A stretch of 64,000 nucleotides of DNA from Stackebrandtia endophytica (GCF_006716355.1 NZ_VFOW01000001.1:496001-560000), one strand, 5' to 3'. Shown: positions 12,446 to 21,679, numbered from the stretch's first letter. Notes: generated by a model from the letters alone, not told the origin. Numbers and translations are program-made.

Positions 12446-13638
12446 GAGAAAAGCCTTTGTATCTGGAAGATCAGGCCGTCCCACCAGTCCGCGACGATTT
12501 CGAGGAAGGTGAGCCCGACAGTGGATGCCCCGATCGCGGCCGCCATCGCCGCGATGGCCGACAGCACCAGCAGAAGCATCGCCGAAACCGGGACATTCTG
12601 CTTATACAGTCGGCTAACGCCTTTAGCGTCGACCAGCTTACCGCCAACCCTCAACCGGGTCAGAAAGGTCGAGGCCATACCCGCGCGGCCCTTGTCGAGG
12701 AACTCCACCAGCGTCGCGTGGGTACCGACGGCCACGATCATGGTGGCGCCCTTCTCGTCGGCCATCAGCATCGCGATGTCCTCGCTGGTGGCCGCCGCCG
12801 GGAACGTCTTGGCCGCCACCCCCAGGCGCTCCACTCGGGGAAGACCGGGGGCGCGTCCGTCGGCGTAGGCGTGGACGACGACCTCGGCCCCGCACTTGAG
12901 GACGTCATCGGACGCCGAGTCCATGTCGCCGACGATCATGTCGGGGGTGTATCCGGCCTCGACCAGCGCATCGGCGCCACCGTCGACGCCGACCAGCACG
13001 GGTTTAAATTCACGAATGTAGGGACGAAGGACCTCCAGGTCCTCCTTGTAGTCGTAGCCGCGCACCACGATCAGGCAGTGACGACCGGCGAAGTCGGTGT
13101 CGACGTCGGGGATACCGACGCCGTCCAGCAGGAGTTCGCGCTCACGTTTGAGGTACTCCATCGTGTTGGCGGCGAACGCCTCCAACTGCACCGACAGTCC
13201 CTCACGGGCGTCCAGCATCGCCTGAGCCACCGACTCGGCGTCGTACCGGCGTCCCCGGGCGACCTCCTCGTCGTCGGCGTAGACCACGCCGTCCTCAATA
13301 CGGATCAGCGCGCCTTCCCTGACCGCGTCGAAGATCTCCTCCCCGACGTCGTCGACGACGGCGATTCCGGCCTTGACCAGGACCTCCGGGCCAAGGTTGG
13401 GGTAGCGACCCGAGATGGACGGTTTCGCGTTGATGACCGCGGCAACCTCGGCGGCCACCAACGAGTCGCCCGCGACCCGGTCGATGTCCATGTGGTTGAT
13501 GATGGCGATCTCGCCGGGGTTGATCCGAGACGCCAGCCGCTTGGTGCGACGGTCCAATCTCGCGATGCCGACAACCGCGTCGGCGGGGACCTCGCGGTCA
13601 TTCCGCCGACCGGGAAGGCGCAATGTAGGTAGACGCAT
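12442..13638 (-). CDS. steA: SteA-like protein with thiamin-pyrophosphokinase-like fold
   Basis: The 398-residue protein is an Rv1697/SteA homologue. Residues about 180-320 carry a thiamin-pyrophosphokinase-like catalytic fold, with GVDGGADALVEAG and DMIVGDMDSASDD. A C-terminal hydrophobic helix (about 350-375) anchors it to the membrane. The start at ATG 13638 has GAGAAG immediately upstream; the longer frame is a low-quality extension. It is translationally coupled to steB. Together they probably form a membrane complex in cell division, as described in Corynebacterium. True thiamin pyrophosphokinase activity is unlikely because thiamin genes are absent nearby. Confidence 0.86.
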   Translation of the reverse strand: MRLPTLRLPGRRNDREVPADAVVGIARLDRRTKRLASRINPGEIAIINHMDIDRVAGDSLVAAEVAAVINAKPSISGRYPNLGPEVLVKAGIAVVDDVGEEIFDAVREGALIRIEDGVVYADDEEVARGRRYDAESVAQAMLDAREGLSVQLEAFAANTMEYLKRERELLLDGVGIPDVDTDFAGRHCLIVVRGYDYKEDLEVLRPYIREFKPVLVGVDGGADALVEAGYTPDMIVGDMDSASDDVLKCGAEVVVHAYADGRAPGLPRVERLGVAAKTFPAAATSEDIAMLMADEKGATMIVAVGTHATLVEFLDKGRAGMASTFLTRLRVGGKLVDAKGVSRLYKQNVPVSAMLLLVLSAIAAMAAAIGASTVGLTFLEIVADWWDGLIFQIQRLFS

Positions 13639-13729
13639 CTTCTCTATCTTGACATTCAACGACCATGGCCGACGCACGGCACGCCGGACCCGAACCGGCG
13701 ACGCCGGTCGGGAAACGAAACGACCTCGC

Positions 13730-15496
13730 TCAGGTGTTACCGGCGGTGGTCTTGTGCCCCTTGGCTTTCGCCGCCACCGCCAACAGCTCCTCCGCGTGGG
13801 CGATGCCCAGATGACTATCGGGCATTCCGGCCAGCATACGGGCAAGCTCCCGGGCGCGTTGACCGTCCTCGACCCGATGCACCCCCGACACGGTGACCGC
13901 GCCACCGGTGTCCTTGCTCACCACCAGATGCAGGTCGGCGAACGCGGCCACCTGCGGCAGGTGGGTGACCACCAGGACCTGATGGTTGGCGGCCAACCGC
14001 GACAGTCGCCGACCGATCTCGACGGCCGCCTCACCACCGACACCGGCGTCGACCTCGTCGAACACCAGAGTGGGAGGCCCCCCGGCACCGGCGAACACGG
14101 CCTCGATCGCCAACATCACCCGCGACAGTTCACCTCCGGAGGCGCCCTTCTGCAAGGCCGTCGCGGGGGCTCCGGGGTGGGCGCACAGTTGCAGCTCGAC
14201 CTCGTCGGCCCCGTCGGCGGTGACACCGCACTCGGTGCCGTCGACGACGAGATCGACACCACCGCGACCAGCCGGGCGGGGCACCACCGACGCCACCACC
14301 CGAGCGTGTGGCATGGCCAGACCGGCCAGCTCCGCGGTGACCGCGTCGGCGAATCGGTCGGCGGCGCCCAGGCGCGAGGCGGTCAACCGCGCCGCCAGTT
14401 CGGCGGTTTCGGCGGCCAACCGGTCCCGTTCGGCCTCCATCGCGGTCATGGCCTCATCGGAGACGTCCAGGCCGGTCAACCGGTCCCTCGCCTGCTGGGC
14501 CCACGCCAGTACCCCGGGAAGGTCCTCGGCGTACTTGCGGGTGAGTCCCTTCAACTCGGAACGGCGTTCGAAGATCTGGGCCAACCGGCTGGGATCGGCG
14601 TCCAGGCCCTCCAGGTATCCGGTCAGTTCGGCGGCGACGTCACTGATGGTCACGACCGCCGCGTCCAGGCGGTTACCCAACTCCCCCAGCACGGGGTCGG
14701 TGTCGGCTTGTCCGGTCAACGCGCGAAACGCGCTGCCGACCAGGCTCGTGGCGTCGGCGGCCTCACCGGAGTCATCGCCGGCCAGCGCGACGTGTGCCTC
14801 GGTGGCGGCCAACCGCAGGGCTTCGGCGTGTTCGAGGCGTCTGGCCTCCTCGGCCAGTTCCTCCTCCTCGCCCGGTTGTGGATCGACCCGGTCGATCTCG
14901 GACAGCCCGAGGTTGAGCACGTCGGCTTCCCGAGCCCGCTCCCGGGCGTCGCTGCGGCGGCGGGTCAACTCGTCGGCGACGTCACGCCACCGTTCGAAGG
15001 TCTCCCGAAACGACGTCGCCAACTTCTCGTGATCGGGCCCGGCGTAGCGGTCCAAGGCGCCGCGTTGTTCGCTGGCTTGGAGCAGGCGCATCTGATCGGA
15101 CTGGCCGTGAATCGACAGCACCTGGGTGCCGATGTCGGCCAGCAGCCCCACCGGCGCCGAGCGTCCCCCCACGTGCGCTCGGGAGCGACCCTCCGCGGTG
15201 ATGGTGCGACTCAACAGCAGCTCGTCGCCGTCCAGGTCGGCACCGGCGTCGACGACTCGCTGACGCAGCGCCGAATCGGCGGCCCGCACCCGCAACCGTC
15301 CCTCCACAATGGCTTTCTTTTCGCCGGGCCGGACACGGCCGGCGTCCGCGCGACCACCGAACAGCAGCCCCAGACCCGCCACCACCATGGTCTTGCCCGC
15401 ACCGGTCTCACCGGTGATCACCGTCAGTCCTTCCGACAACGGGAGGGTGGCGTCGTCGATCACGCCCAATCCGGTAATACGAAGCTCATCCAGCAC
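13730..15496 (-). CDS. recN: DNA repair ATPase RecN
   Basis: RecN is an SMC-like ATPase that acts in double-strand break repair. Walker A (GETGAGKTM) is near residue 35. The long coiled-coil centre contains RecN-type segments, and the C-terminal ABC half has SGGELSRVMLA followed by LVFDEVDAGVGG. From GTG 15496 it is 588 residues. This start gives the canonical N-terminus (LDELRITGLGVIDDA) and sits 8 nt after a -10-like TAGGGT, so the mRNA is probably leaderless. TGTCGG lies exactly 10 nt before that hexamer, a PafBC-type damage promoter layout. Confidence 0.96.
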   Translation of the reverse strand: MLDELRITGLGVIDDATLPLSEGLTVITGETGAGKTMVVAGLGLLFGGRADAGRVRPGEKKAIVEGRLRVRAADSALRQRVVDAGADLDGDELLLSRTITAEGRSRAHVGGRSAPVGLLADIGTQVLSIHGQSDQMRLLQASEQRGALDRYAGPDHEKLATSFRETFERWRDVADELTRRRSDARERAREADVLNLGLSEIDRVDPQPGEEEELAEEARRLEHAEALRLAATEAHVALAGDDSGEAADATSLVGSAFRALTGQADTDPVLGELGNRLDAAVVTISDVAAELTGYLEGLDADPSRLAQIFERRSELKGLTRKYAEDLPGVLAWAQQARDRLTGLDVSDEAMTAMEAERDRLAAETAELAARLTASRLGAADRFADAVTAELAGLAMPHARVVASVVPRPAGRGGVDLVVDGTECGVTADGADEVELQLCAHPGAPATALQKGASGGELSRVMLAIEAVFAGAGGPPTLVFDEVDAGVGGEAAVEIGRRLSRLAANHQVLVVTHLPQVAAFADLHLVVSKDTGGAVTVSGVHRVEDGQRARELARMLAGMPDSHLGIAHAEELLAVAAKAKGHKTTAGNT

Positions 15497-15504
15497 GTCT
15501 AAAG

Positions 15505-15526
15505 ACCCTAGTTGCCATAGCCGACA
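15505..15526 (-). promoter_or_regulatory. recN promoter, PafBC-type (TGTCGG-N10-TAGGGT)
   Basis: On the minus strand TGTCGG (15521-15526) is followed by 10 nt and TAGGGT (15505-15510), then 8 nt and the GTG of recN. The mycobacterial RecA-independent damage motif, TTGTCRGTG-N8-TAnnnT, has the same geometry, and recN is an expected target of PafBC. Confidence 0.7.
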
Positions 15527-15639
15527 CATTCCAGTGGCAGTAGCCACGCCTGCGTCTGTTGTTCATCGATTGTGGGTGGTCGCAGCGGGTTCGACCCCGG
15601 CGGCGGTGACCGAGGGGGCTCAGGCGGTGACGACGAACG

Positions 15640-16533
15640 TCAACCGATTCGGTGACCGCGCCAGCCGTCCACCGGCAGGTCCAATTTGGCCACCAGTCGG
15701 TCCGTGAACGGTTGATCGGCCAACCGAACCACCCGAACCGGCTCGACACCTCGGCTGATCGTCACCGAACTGCCCGGTGGAAGTTCCACGGTACGCCGAC
15801 CGTCGCACGACAACACCGCCGGCAACGCATACGGTTCCACCGTCACCGTGATGGTCGACCCGGGTGAGATCACCAGTGGACGTGAGAACAGCGCGTGCGC
15901 ACTCAGCGGGACCAGCACCAACGCCTCAACCTCCGGCCACACCACCGGTCCACCCGCCGACATCGCGTGAGCGGTGGATCCCGACGGCGTCGCGCAGACC
16001 ACTCCATCGCAGCCGTAGCGAGACAGTCGCCGACCGTCGACCTCGATCAGGACCTCCAGCATCCGCGCCGGCTGCCCCTTCTCGACGGTTGCCTCGTTCA
16101 GTGCCCAGGTCCGCCCGATCAGTCGGCCCTCGTGCTCCACGACGGCGTCGACGGTGAGTCGCTCGTCCACCCGATAGTCACCGCGCGCGATCCGTTGCGC
16201 GACCTGACGAACATCGGAGATCTCGGCCTCCGCCAAGAATCCGACCCTGCCCAGGTTGATCCCCAACAGCGGAGTGGCGGTCGGTCGCGCCAATTCGGCG
16301 GCGCGAAGAAAGGTCCCGTCACCACCCAGCGCCAACACCATGTCGAGGTCGTCGGTGGCGGCCTCCGAATCGACCGCGACCACACGGTCCTGCCCCAACT
16401 CGGCGAACTCCTTGGCCAGGGCCCGAACTTCGAAACCCTCCGACACCAGATCCGACACCAGGCCGGCGGCCTGTTCCGCGAGATCACCGCGACCGGTGTG
16501 AGTCACCAGAAGCACCGAACGACGAGCCGTCAC
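15640..16533 (-). CDS. nadK: NAD kinase
   Basis: NAD kinase phosphorylates NAD to NADP. The 297 residues contain the GGDGT motif (LALGGDGTFLRAAELA, about residue 70), GINLGRVGFLAE, the NEATVEKG segment and GSTAHAMSAGGP. It starts 4 nt inside the end of tlyA (ATG-type overlap at 16530-16533), so translation is coupled. Order tlyA-nadK-recN matches Rv1694-Rv1696. Confidence 0.96.
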   Translation of the reverse strand: MTARRSVLLVTHTGRGDLAEQAAGLVSDLVSEGFEVRALAKEFAELGQDRVVAVDSEAATDDLDMVLALGGDGTFLRAAELARPTATPLLGINLGRVGFLAEAEISDVRQVAQRIARGDYRVDERLTVDAVVEHEGRLIGRTWALNEATVEKGQPARMLEVLIEVDGRRLSRYGCDGVVCATPSGSTAHAMSAGGPVVWPEVEALVLVPLSAHALFSRPLVISPGSTITVTVEPYALPAVLSCDGRRTVELPPGSSVTISRGVEPVRVVRLADQPFTDRLVAKLDLPVDGWRGHRIG

Positions 16534-17372
16534 ACCGCATCTCCTTCCGAGGAACCGGCGGCCGAGACCACCCGCTCAATGTCCTCAGACGACAACACCG
16601 AACCGGTGCCGTCTTGTTCCAGGAACCGGCTGTTACGCAACGCGCAGAAGAACTCCACATTGCCTGACGGGCCCGGCAACGGCGACCGCGCCACCGCGAC
16701 GGCACTCCATCCGAGTGTGGCGGCCTCGGCAACCACGTCGATCACCGCCTCCGCCCGCACCGCGGGGTCACGAACCACGCCCTTGGCTCCGATGCGTTCC
16801 CGCCCCACCTCGAACTGCGGTTTCACCATGGGCAGCAGAAAGCCGTCGGTCTTGGTACAGGCGGTCAACGCCGGCAGCACCAACCGCAGCGAAATGAACG
16901 ACAGGTCCGCCACCGTGATGTCGGCCGGTCCACCGATGTCGTCGGGTTGCAGATGACGAACATTGGTCCGATCGAAGACCCGCACGCGGTCGTCGCTTTG
17001 CAGCGACCACGCCAACTGGCCGTACCCGACGTCGACCGCGACGACCTCGGCGGCGCCCTCCCTCAGCAGCACATCGGTGAATCCCCCGGTCGAGGCACCG
17101 GCGTCCAGACACCGTCGCCCCGACACGGTCACGCCCAACGGCGCGAACGCCTCCAGGGCGCCACGAAGCTTGTGAGCACCCCGCGACACGTAATCGTCCT
17201 CGTCGCCGACCAGCACGATCGGGTCGGCCGGATCGATTCCCGCGGCGGCTTTGCCCGCCGGCAGCCCCCGGACCTTGACCTTTCCGGCCTCGATCAACTC
17301 GGCGGCGTGCGCCCGGGACCTGGCCAGGCCGCGACGGACCAGCTCAACGTCCAGCCTTCTGCGCGCGGCCAT
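16530..17372 (-). CDS. tlyA: TlyA-family rRNA 2'-O-methyltransferase
   Basis: TlyA methylates 16S and 23S rRNA riboses, and its loss gives capreomycin resistance in mycobacteria. An N-terminal S4 RNA-binding domain (about 3-62) with RLDVELVRRGLARSR precedes an FtsJ-type Rossmann domain with the SAM loop DAGASTGGFTDVLL (about residue 90). Length is 280 residues, as expected. ATG 17372 is preceded by an in-frame GTG, so one extra residue is possible. Nearby genes are shared with other actinobacteria. Confidence 0.94.
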   Translation of the reverse strand: MAARRRLDVELVRRGLARSRAHAAELIEAGKVKVRGLPAGKAAAGIDPADPIVLVGDEDDYVSRGAHKLRGALEAFAPLGVTVSGRRCLDAGASTGGFTDVLLREGAAEVVAVDVGYGQLAWSLQSDDRVRVFDRTNVRHLQPDDIGGPADITVADLSFISLRLVLPALTACTKTDGFLLPMVKPQFEVGRERIGAKGVVRDPAVRAEAVIDVVAEAATLGWSAVAVARSPLPGPSGNVEFFCALRNSRFLEQDGTGSVLSSEDIERVVSAAGSSEGDAV

Positions 17373-17388
17373 CACGCACCGATCCGGG

Positions 17389-17589
17389 TCATGTCTCGTC
17401 GACCGCGGTCAACGTGTCGGCCAGCGACTGCTGCACCGCCTCGAACACGGCGACGTGTTCCGGCGTCGGCAGCTGCGCCAACCCGTCCAGCTCTGCCAGC
17501 GCCTGGTCGGCCGACTCCATGACGGTGTCGACATCGGCCGGTTCGACCGGAGTCGACTGACGCGCCAGGTCGGCCGGTGAGAAACTCAT
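17389..17589 (-). CDS. Small conserved actinobacterial protein (Rv1693-like position)
   Basis: This 66-residue acidic protein is predicted to be helical, with DTVMESADQALAELDG in the middle. It sits 16 nt upstream of tlyA and overlaps the preceding phasin-like gene by 4 nt. M. tuberculosis has a comparably small gene (Rv1693) in the same place. No catalytic motif is visible and the function is unknown. Confidence in expression comes from the overlaps and conserved position. Confidence 0.75.
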   Translation of the reverse strand: MSFSPADLARQSTPVEPADVDTVMESADQALAELDGLAQLPTPEHVAVFEAVQQSLADTLTAVDET

Positions 17590-18116
17590 GCGGTTCCACC
17601 GCCGGTGGACTTCTTCGTGACCTTCTTCACCGTCTTCTTCGCGGTCTTCTTGGTCGTCTTCTTAGCCGATTTCTTGGCGGCGGACTTCGCGGCCGTCGTC
17701 TTCTTGACGGTCTTCTTGGCCGGTGCCTTCTTCGCGACCTTCTTGGGAGCGGCAGCGGTGGTCGGCTGCTCGGTTCGAGTCTGCTCGGCGGCTTCCTCCG
17801 CGGCGGCGGCCTGTTCCTTGGCCTCGCGCAGTCGAATCTCCAGGTCTCGAATCTTCTCCTTGAGGTCGTCGACCTCCTCCGAGGTCGCCAGCCCGACCTT
17901 GCCCAACGCCCGGTCGAGCTCGAACCGGATGAGCTTGATCAGGCTCTCCCGGTTCGCCAGACCGGCACCCAGCAGTTCCTCGGTCATGCCTTGAAGGTCT
18001 TCGACCTTCGCGCCGCTCTGTTCGGCCAGAGACCGGACCACTTGAGCGGCCTTCTTCCGGGATGCCTCAGTAACACCCAGTGCCAACTCCAGATAAGCCC
18101 GCCACGCATCCTGCAT
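17586..18116 (-). CDS. Phasin-like helical protein with histone-H1-like Lys/Ala tail
   Basis: The 176-residue protein has three parts. Residues 1-85 are helical and resemble the phasin/poly(3-hydroxyalkanoate) granule family; residues 85-110 are a coiled coil; residues 120-176 are a Lys/Ala/Thr-rich tail with many KK, AKK and TKK repeats, like histone H1 or the HupB tail. The tail should bind nucleic acid or another polyanion. It precedes the 66-residue gene with a 4-nt overlap. AAGGAGG lies near the ATG. Linking a granule-type domain with a DNA-binding tail is notable; function is inferred. Confidence 0.8.
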   Translation of the reverse strand: MQDAWRAYLELALGVTEASRKKAAQVVRSLAEQSGAKVEDLQGMTEELLGAGLANRESLIKLIRFELDRALGKVGLATSEEVDDLKEKIRDLEIRLREAKEQAAAAEEAAEQTRTEQPTTAAAPKKVAKKAPAKKTVKKTTAAKSAAKKSAKKTTKKTAKKTVKKVTKKSTGGGTA

Positions 18117-18305
18117 TCTCCGCCTCCTTCAACAACAGTTGCACTTACGCTACCCGTCCATCGCCCCATCTCCACAACAGAACCCACGACGGTGGTACCG
18201 GTGAACCGACCGTGTGATGCGCGACAACGGGCGCCGCACAGCTCGCCGGGATCGGGTAACGTGCGGTGGTTGTTTTGTTCAGCCGACGAAAATTGTGGAG
18301 ATGAC

Positions 18306-18644
18306 ATGGCCACAGCCGAGGAGTGTCTGGCCGCCTTGCAGCGGTTCGCCGACAACATCGCGGCCAATAACGAACAGGTCAAGGGCAAGGTCAATTTCGA
18401 CCGCCAGTTGGCTTGTGACATAACCGATCTGGGAACGTCCTTCCACGGACGGTTCGCCGAGGGGTCGTTGATCGACATCGCCAAGGGGGACGATCCGAAC
18501 GCTCAGATCCGGATGACCGTCGCCAGCGACGATCTGGTCGCCCTGGTCAACGGTGAGCTCGACTTTGGTAAGGCGTACGCGGGTGGGCGTGTGAAGCTCA
18601 AGGCCAGCCTGTTGGACCTGTTGAAACTGAAGAACATTCTCTAG
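18306..18644 (+). CDS. SCP2 sterol-carrier-domain protein
   Basis: A single SCP2 domain protein of 112 residues, predicted to bind a hydrophobic ligand such as a lipid or acyl group. The core GRFAEGSLIDIAKGDDP and the C-terminal FGKAYAGGRVKLKA segment before a short Leu-rich end are typical. GGAG lies just before ATG 18306, and TAACGT at 18258-18263 could be the -10. It is divergent from the phasin-like gene, with 189 nt between them. Physiological ligand unknown. Confidence 0.85.
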   Translation: MATAEECLAALQRFADNIAANNEQVKGKVNFDRQLACDITDLGTSFHGRFAEGSLIDIAKGDDPNAQIRMTVASDDLVALVNGELDFGKAYAGGRVKLKASLLDLLKLKNIL

Positions 18645-18775
18645 TTCATGTTCCGGTCGACCCGGGCATGACCTGTCTGTGCCGGCCCGGCAGGGTGCTC
18701 ACGCTCTCGCCGCACCGAGATCGACGTGGCGACCGCGACGAATGCGCAGGCCGCACAGCACAACGACAGGACCAC
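18641..18775 (-). CDS. Possible small membrane peptide after the HAD gene
   Basis: The minus-strand frame reads as a hydrophobic helix with several cysteines (VLSLCCAACAFVAVATSIS) followed by a charged tail. The only start seen is GTG 18775, giving 44 residues, but the frame stays open back to the HAD stop near 18866. It would follow the HAD phosphatase and end convergently with the SCP2 gene. The evidence is a plausible membrane helix and operon position only. Confidence 0.25.
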   Translation of the reverse strand: MVLSLCCAACAFVAVATSISVRREREHPAGPAQTGHARVDRNMN

Positions 18776-18863
18776 CTGGAATCGCTCAAGCCAGCCGTGC
18801 CGGGGACGCTCACGCCACGCCGCACCATCCCCGGCACGGTCGACGGCATCACGTCGTCCGTCG

Positions 18864-19937
18864 TCAACCCGACGTTCGGAGCACGTCGAGTGCCTGAGCC
18901 GCCGACGTTCCATCCGCCTTCGGCATGGCGAAGTCCTCACCGGGATGAGTGTCCAGCCATGACCAGGCCGCCTCCGCCATCGCACGCAGCGCATCCAACG
19001 GCTCACCCGAGCCGGCCAGCCACGTGTCGGCGCCGTCGACGCGTACCCGCCACGCACCGCAGTGAACCTCGTCACCCGAACGGGTCACCTCCGGGTGTGC
19101 GTCCAACAGCCCCGCCACGGTCCAGGCCAGGTAGCGAGGCCTACCCTCCGGCGGAATCCGCAGCACCTGCGCCGGGCTGGTCGAACCACTGAGAACCAGC
19201 AGGCCGGGAAGATCGGCGGCGCGACCGCCCGCGATATCGGTGTCCCAACGGTCTCCGACCACGATCGGTGACGCACCGGGATGGGCCTCGGCGGCCTGGC
19301 GGAACATCGCCGGTCCCGGCTTTCCCGCGACCACATCGGGTTCTCGCCCCGCCGCCGTCGCCACCACCCGAAGCAGGCTGCCGTTTCCGGGCAACTCGCC
19401 GCGAGGCGACGGCATCGTCCTATCGGGGTTGGTGGCCACCCACCAGGCGCCCTCACGCACCGCGATCGCCGCCTCCGCCAGCTGCTCCCAGCCGACGGCG
19501 GGGCCGAATCCCTGCACCACGGCCGATACCGCAGTCGATTCGGCCGGCCACACTGGACGAAGACCGACCTCAGACACCTCCGCTGCCAGTGCCGCGGCAC
19601 CGACCACCATGACGGTGCTGTCGGCGGGCAACCGGTCCCGCAGCAACGAGGCGGCGGTCCGCGACGACGTCAGAACCTCCCGGGGAGCCGCGGTGACCCC
19701 TCGATCGGTCAACAGTTCCGCGACCTCGGCGGGGCTGCGTGAGGCGTTGTTGGTCACGAAGACCACCGCACCGCCACGACGCCGCAACTCCGCGATCGCG
19801 GCCGGTGCACCCTCGATCGGTTCACCCACCAGATAAACCACACCGTCCAGATCCAACAGCGCCAGGTCATAGGAGTCGGCCAGCGGCTCGGGGCCGCCCC
19901 ACAACCAACCGTCGGCGGCGTTCTCGATGTCACCCAT
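18864..19937 (-). CDS. HAD-superfamily phosphatase (Rv1692-like)
   Basis: This 357-residue phosphatase of the NagD/HAD-IIA type has the nucleophile motif LLDLDGVVYLVGEPIEG near residue 25, VFVTNNASRS (motif II), Lys in AGKPGPAMF and GDRWDTDIAGG (motif IV). The M. tuberculosis homologue Rv1692 is described as a glycerol-3-phosphate phosphatase. It starts at ATG 19937, with TAGGCT 7 nt upstream and no ribosome-binding site, so it is probably leaderless. The frame upstream of 19937 is not conserved-looking. About 70 C-terminal residues form an extra domain. Confidence 0.9.
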   Translation of the reverse strand: MGDIENAADGWLWGGPEPLADSYDLALLDLDGVVYLVGEPIEGAPAAIAELRRRGGAVVFVTNNASRSPAEVAELLTDRGVTAAPREVLTSSRTAASLLRDRLPADSTVMVVGAAALAAEVSEVGLRPVWPAESTAVSAVVQGFGPAVGWEQLAEAAIAVREGAWWVATNPDRTMPSPRGELPGNGSLLRVVATAAGREPDVVAGKPGPAMFRQAAEAHPGASPIVVGDRWDTDIAGGRAADLPGLLVLSGSTSPAQVLRIPPEGRPRYLAWTVAGLLDAHPEVTRSGDEVHCGAWRVRVDGADTWLAGSGEPLDALRAMAEAAWSWLDTHPGEDFAMPKADGTSAAQALDVLRTSG

Positions 19938-19944
19938 GCCCGCC

Positions 19945-19950
19945 AGCCTA
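19945..19950 (-). promoter_or_regulatory. -10 element of the HAD gene, leaderless
   Basis: TAGGCT on the minus strand lies 7 nt before ATG 19937. TCGACA occurs 16 nt further upstream as a possible -35. No Shine-Dalgarno sequence is present. Confidence 0.5.
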
Positions 19951-20163
19951 GAGGCCGGCCCAGCCGTGTCGAGGTGGGATGCGCCCGAGGTCTCACCGTG
20001 GTCTGAGCCGACCGGCCCAGTCGTTTCGCACACGAGCCGCCGACGGGCGGGAACCGCAGCAGGCATCTCCACTCCTGCCGGTTCAATCCGGAAGCCCGCT
20101 CAGCCTGCGCAGCACCGGCCACGAACAACCCGAGGGCACGCCGAACCGGCCGGACACGCGAAA

Positions 20164-20215
20164 CCGCTCCCCGGAATCGTCGACCGGATCATCCGGCCCG
20201 ACTCCCGGGGAGCGG
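20164..20215. terminator. Terminator downstream of tatC
   Basis: An 11-bp perfect stem, CCGCTCCCCGG (20164-20174) with CCGGGGAGCGG (20205-20215), encloses a second small hairpin (CCGGAT/ATCCGG). It lies about 45 nt after the tatC stop and probably ends the paf-tat transcript. The rest of the 322-nt gap 19938-20259 holds the HAD promoter and no recognisable gene. Confidence 0.6.
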
Positions 20216-20259
20216 CTCACATTCGAAACGGTCCCGCGAGCGGGTTCGTTCGGTGACGA

Positions 20260-21204
20260 CTAGGTCGCGTCGTCGTCGTAGCGTCGGTTCCGACCGGGAT
20301 CGTCGACCGGATCCGTGGACGGCTCCTCGATCGGTGCCGGTGCACCGACGTCGACGGGCGTCTCATCGATCACCGACGCCTGATCGGGATCGAGGTCATC
20401 GAGCTCGTTGTTCTTCTTGGCGCGACGTTTGTCGTTCAAGAACGCGAACCCGACCGCCGCGAAGTACAACCCGACCATCGGCAACGCCAAGAACGTCATA
20501 CCGAACGGGTCCGGGGTGGGCGTCACGATCGCACAGAACAGGAACACCAGGAACGTGGCGACCCGCCACCAACTCAGCAGTCGCTTGGCGCTGGCCAAGC
20601 CGATCACGTTGAGGAGGATGACGATCAGCGGGAACTGGAAACCGGCACCGAACAGCAACATGACGTTGGTGACGAAATCGAAGTAACCGGTGAGGTCGAC
20701 GGTGAGGGAATAGTTGTCACTGAGCTGAAGGAAGAACTCCAGGCTCTTGGAGATGACGAAGAATCCCAGGGTCGCGCCCGCCAGGAACAGCGGGGCCGCC
20801 ACCGCGACGAACGCATACGTGTATCGACGCTCGTGCTTGTGCAGCCCGGGCGCGATGAACGCCCACAACTGGTACAGCCACACCGGACTGGACACCAGGA
20901 CACCGGCGAACAACGCGATCTTCAGGTAGAGAAGAAAGTTGTCCAACGGCCCGACGACGTTGAAGTCGCACTGGTACTCGCCTTCGCCTTCCCAGCGGGC
21001 GGCGTAGAAATCGCAGTACGGGGCGTTGATGAAGTCCTGGATCTGTTCGGCGAACGCGAAACAGGCGATCAGGCCCAGCAGGACCGCGATACTGGCCTTG
21101 AGGAGTCGGTTCCGAAGATCCCTGAGGTGATCCATCAGGGTCATCGAACCGTCGGAGGCCCGCTGGAAGGTGGACTTCTTTTTACGGCGCAGAGTGAATG
21201 CCAT
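20260..21204 (-). CDS. tatC: Twin-arginine translocase subunit TatC
   Basis: TatC is the signal-peptide receptor of the Tat export system. The 314-residue protein has six membrane helices, with the N-terminal MTLMDHLRDLRNRLLKA and the segment PVWLYQLWAFIAPGLHKHERR that contribute to signal recognition. An acidic cytoplasmic tail of about 60 residues follows, as in other actinobacteria. It lies 26 nt after tatA. Two likely Tat substrates are encoded at 33586 and 38255. Confidence 0.96.
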   Translation of the reverse strand: MAFTLRRKKKSTFQRASDGSMTLMDHLRDLRNRLLKASIAVLLGLIACFAFAEQIQDFINAPYCDFYAARWEGEGEYQCDFNVVGPLDNFLLYLKIALFAGVLVSSPVWLYQLWAFIAPGLHKHERRYTYAFVAVAAPLFLAGATLGFFVISKSLEFFLQLSDNYSLTVDLTGYFDFVTNVMLLFGAGFQFPLIVILLNVIGLASAKRLLSWWRVATFLVFLFCAIVTPTPDPFGMTFLALPMVGLYFAAVGFAFLNDKRRAKKNNELDDLDPDQASVIDETPVDVGAPAPIEEPSTDPVDDPGRNRRYDDDAT

Positions 21205-21230
21205 GAACGTGATCCGCAGCTAGGCGACGA

Positions 21231-21494
21231 TCACGCCTGCTCGCGCGGCTTCTCTGTCTTCACCGAGGTGGTTTCGCCCTCGATGACGGTCCGCTCCAAC
21301 GGCTCACGGCTGTGCTTGGCGTCAGCCTTCGACTCGGATTCGACGTCCTCATCGCGAAGCGTCTTGGTCTCCGACTTCAGAATCCGCAGCGACTGGCCCA
21401 GGCCTCGGGCGGCTCCCGGCAGTTTCTTGGCGCCGAACAGCAGAACCAGCACCACGACCAGCACCAGAATGTGCCACGGCTTAAGCGCACCCAT
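21231..21494 (-). CDS. tatA: Sec-independent translocase TatA
   Basis: An 87-residue TatA: one N-terminal membrane helix ([20 protein letters not shown]), the FGAKKLPG hinge and an amphipathic helix [13 protein letters not shown], then a charged tail. ATG 21494 gives the canonical short N-terminus. tatA immediately precedes tatC; a separate tatB is not seen nearby, as is usual for this locus in actinobacteria. Confidence 0.95.
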   Translation of the reverse strand: MGALKPWHILVLVVVLVLLFGAKKLPGAARGLGQSLRILKSETKTLRDEDVESESKADAKHSREPLERTVIEGETTSVKTEKPREQA

Positions 21495-21679
21495 GTCGTT
21501 TCCTCCAGTAGTGACGGGGTCAGCCCCCATCGTATGCGGGAAAGATCCGCATTGCGTGGGTGGCATCGTGCGTTCACGACGCGCGGGCTAAGCATGACCG
21601 GTCGGTACCGGAAACGTCAAGCCGACGAAGGAGGCTGTCGGCATTCTTTACCGAACCGTGCCACGTGGCCGCGCGAGGT

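Noticed and set aside
18646-18867. An alternative 73-codon minus-strand frame after the HAD gene
   Set aside because: Ser/Arg/Pro-rich with no structure-like pattern; the neighbouring frame with a membrane helix is the better, though still weak, candidate.
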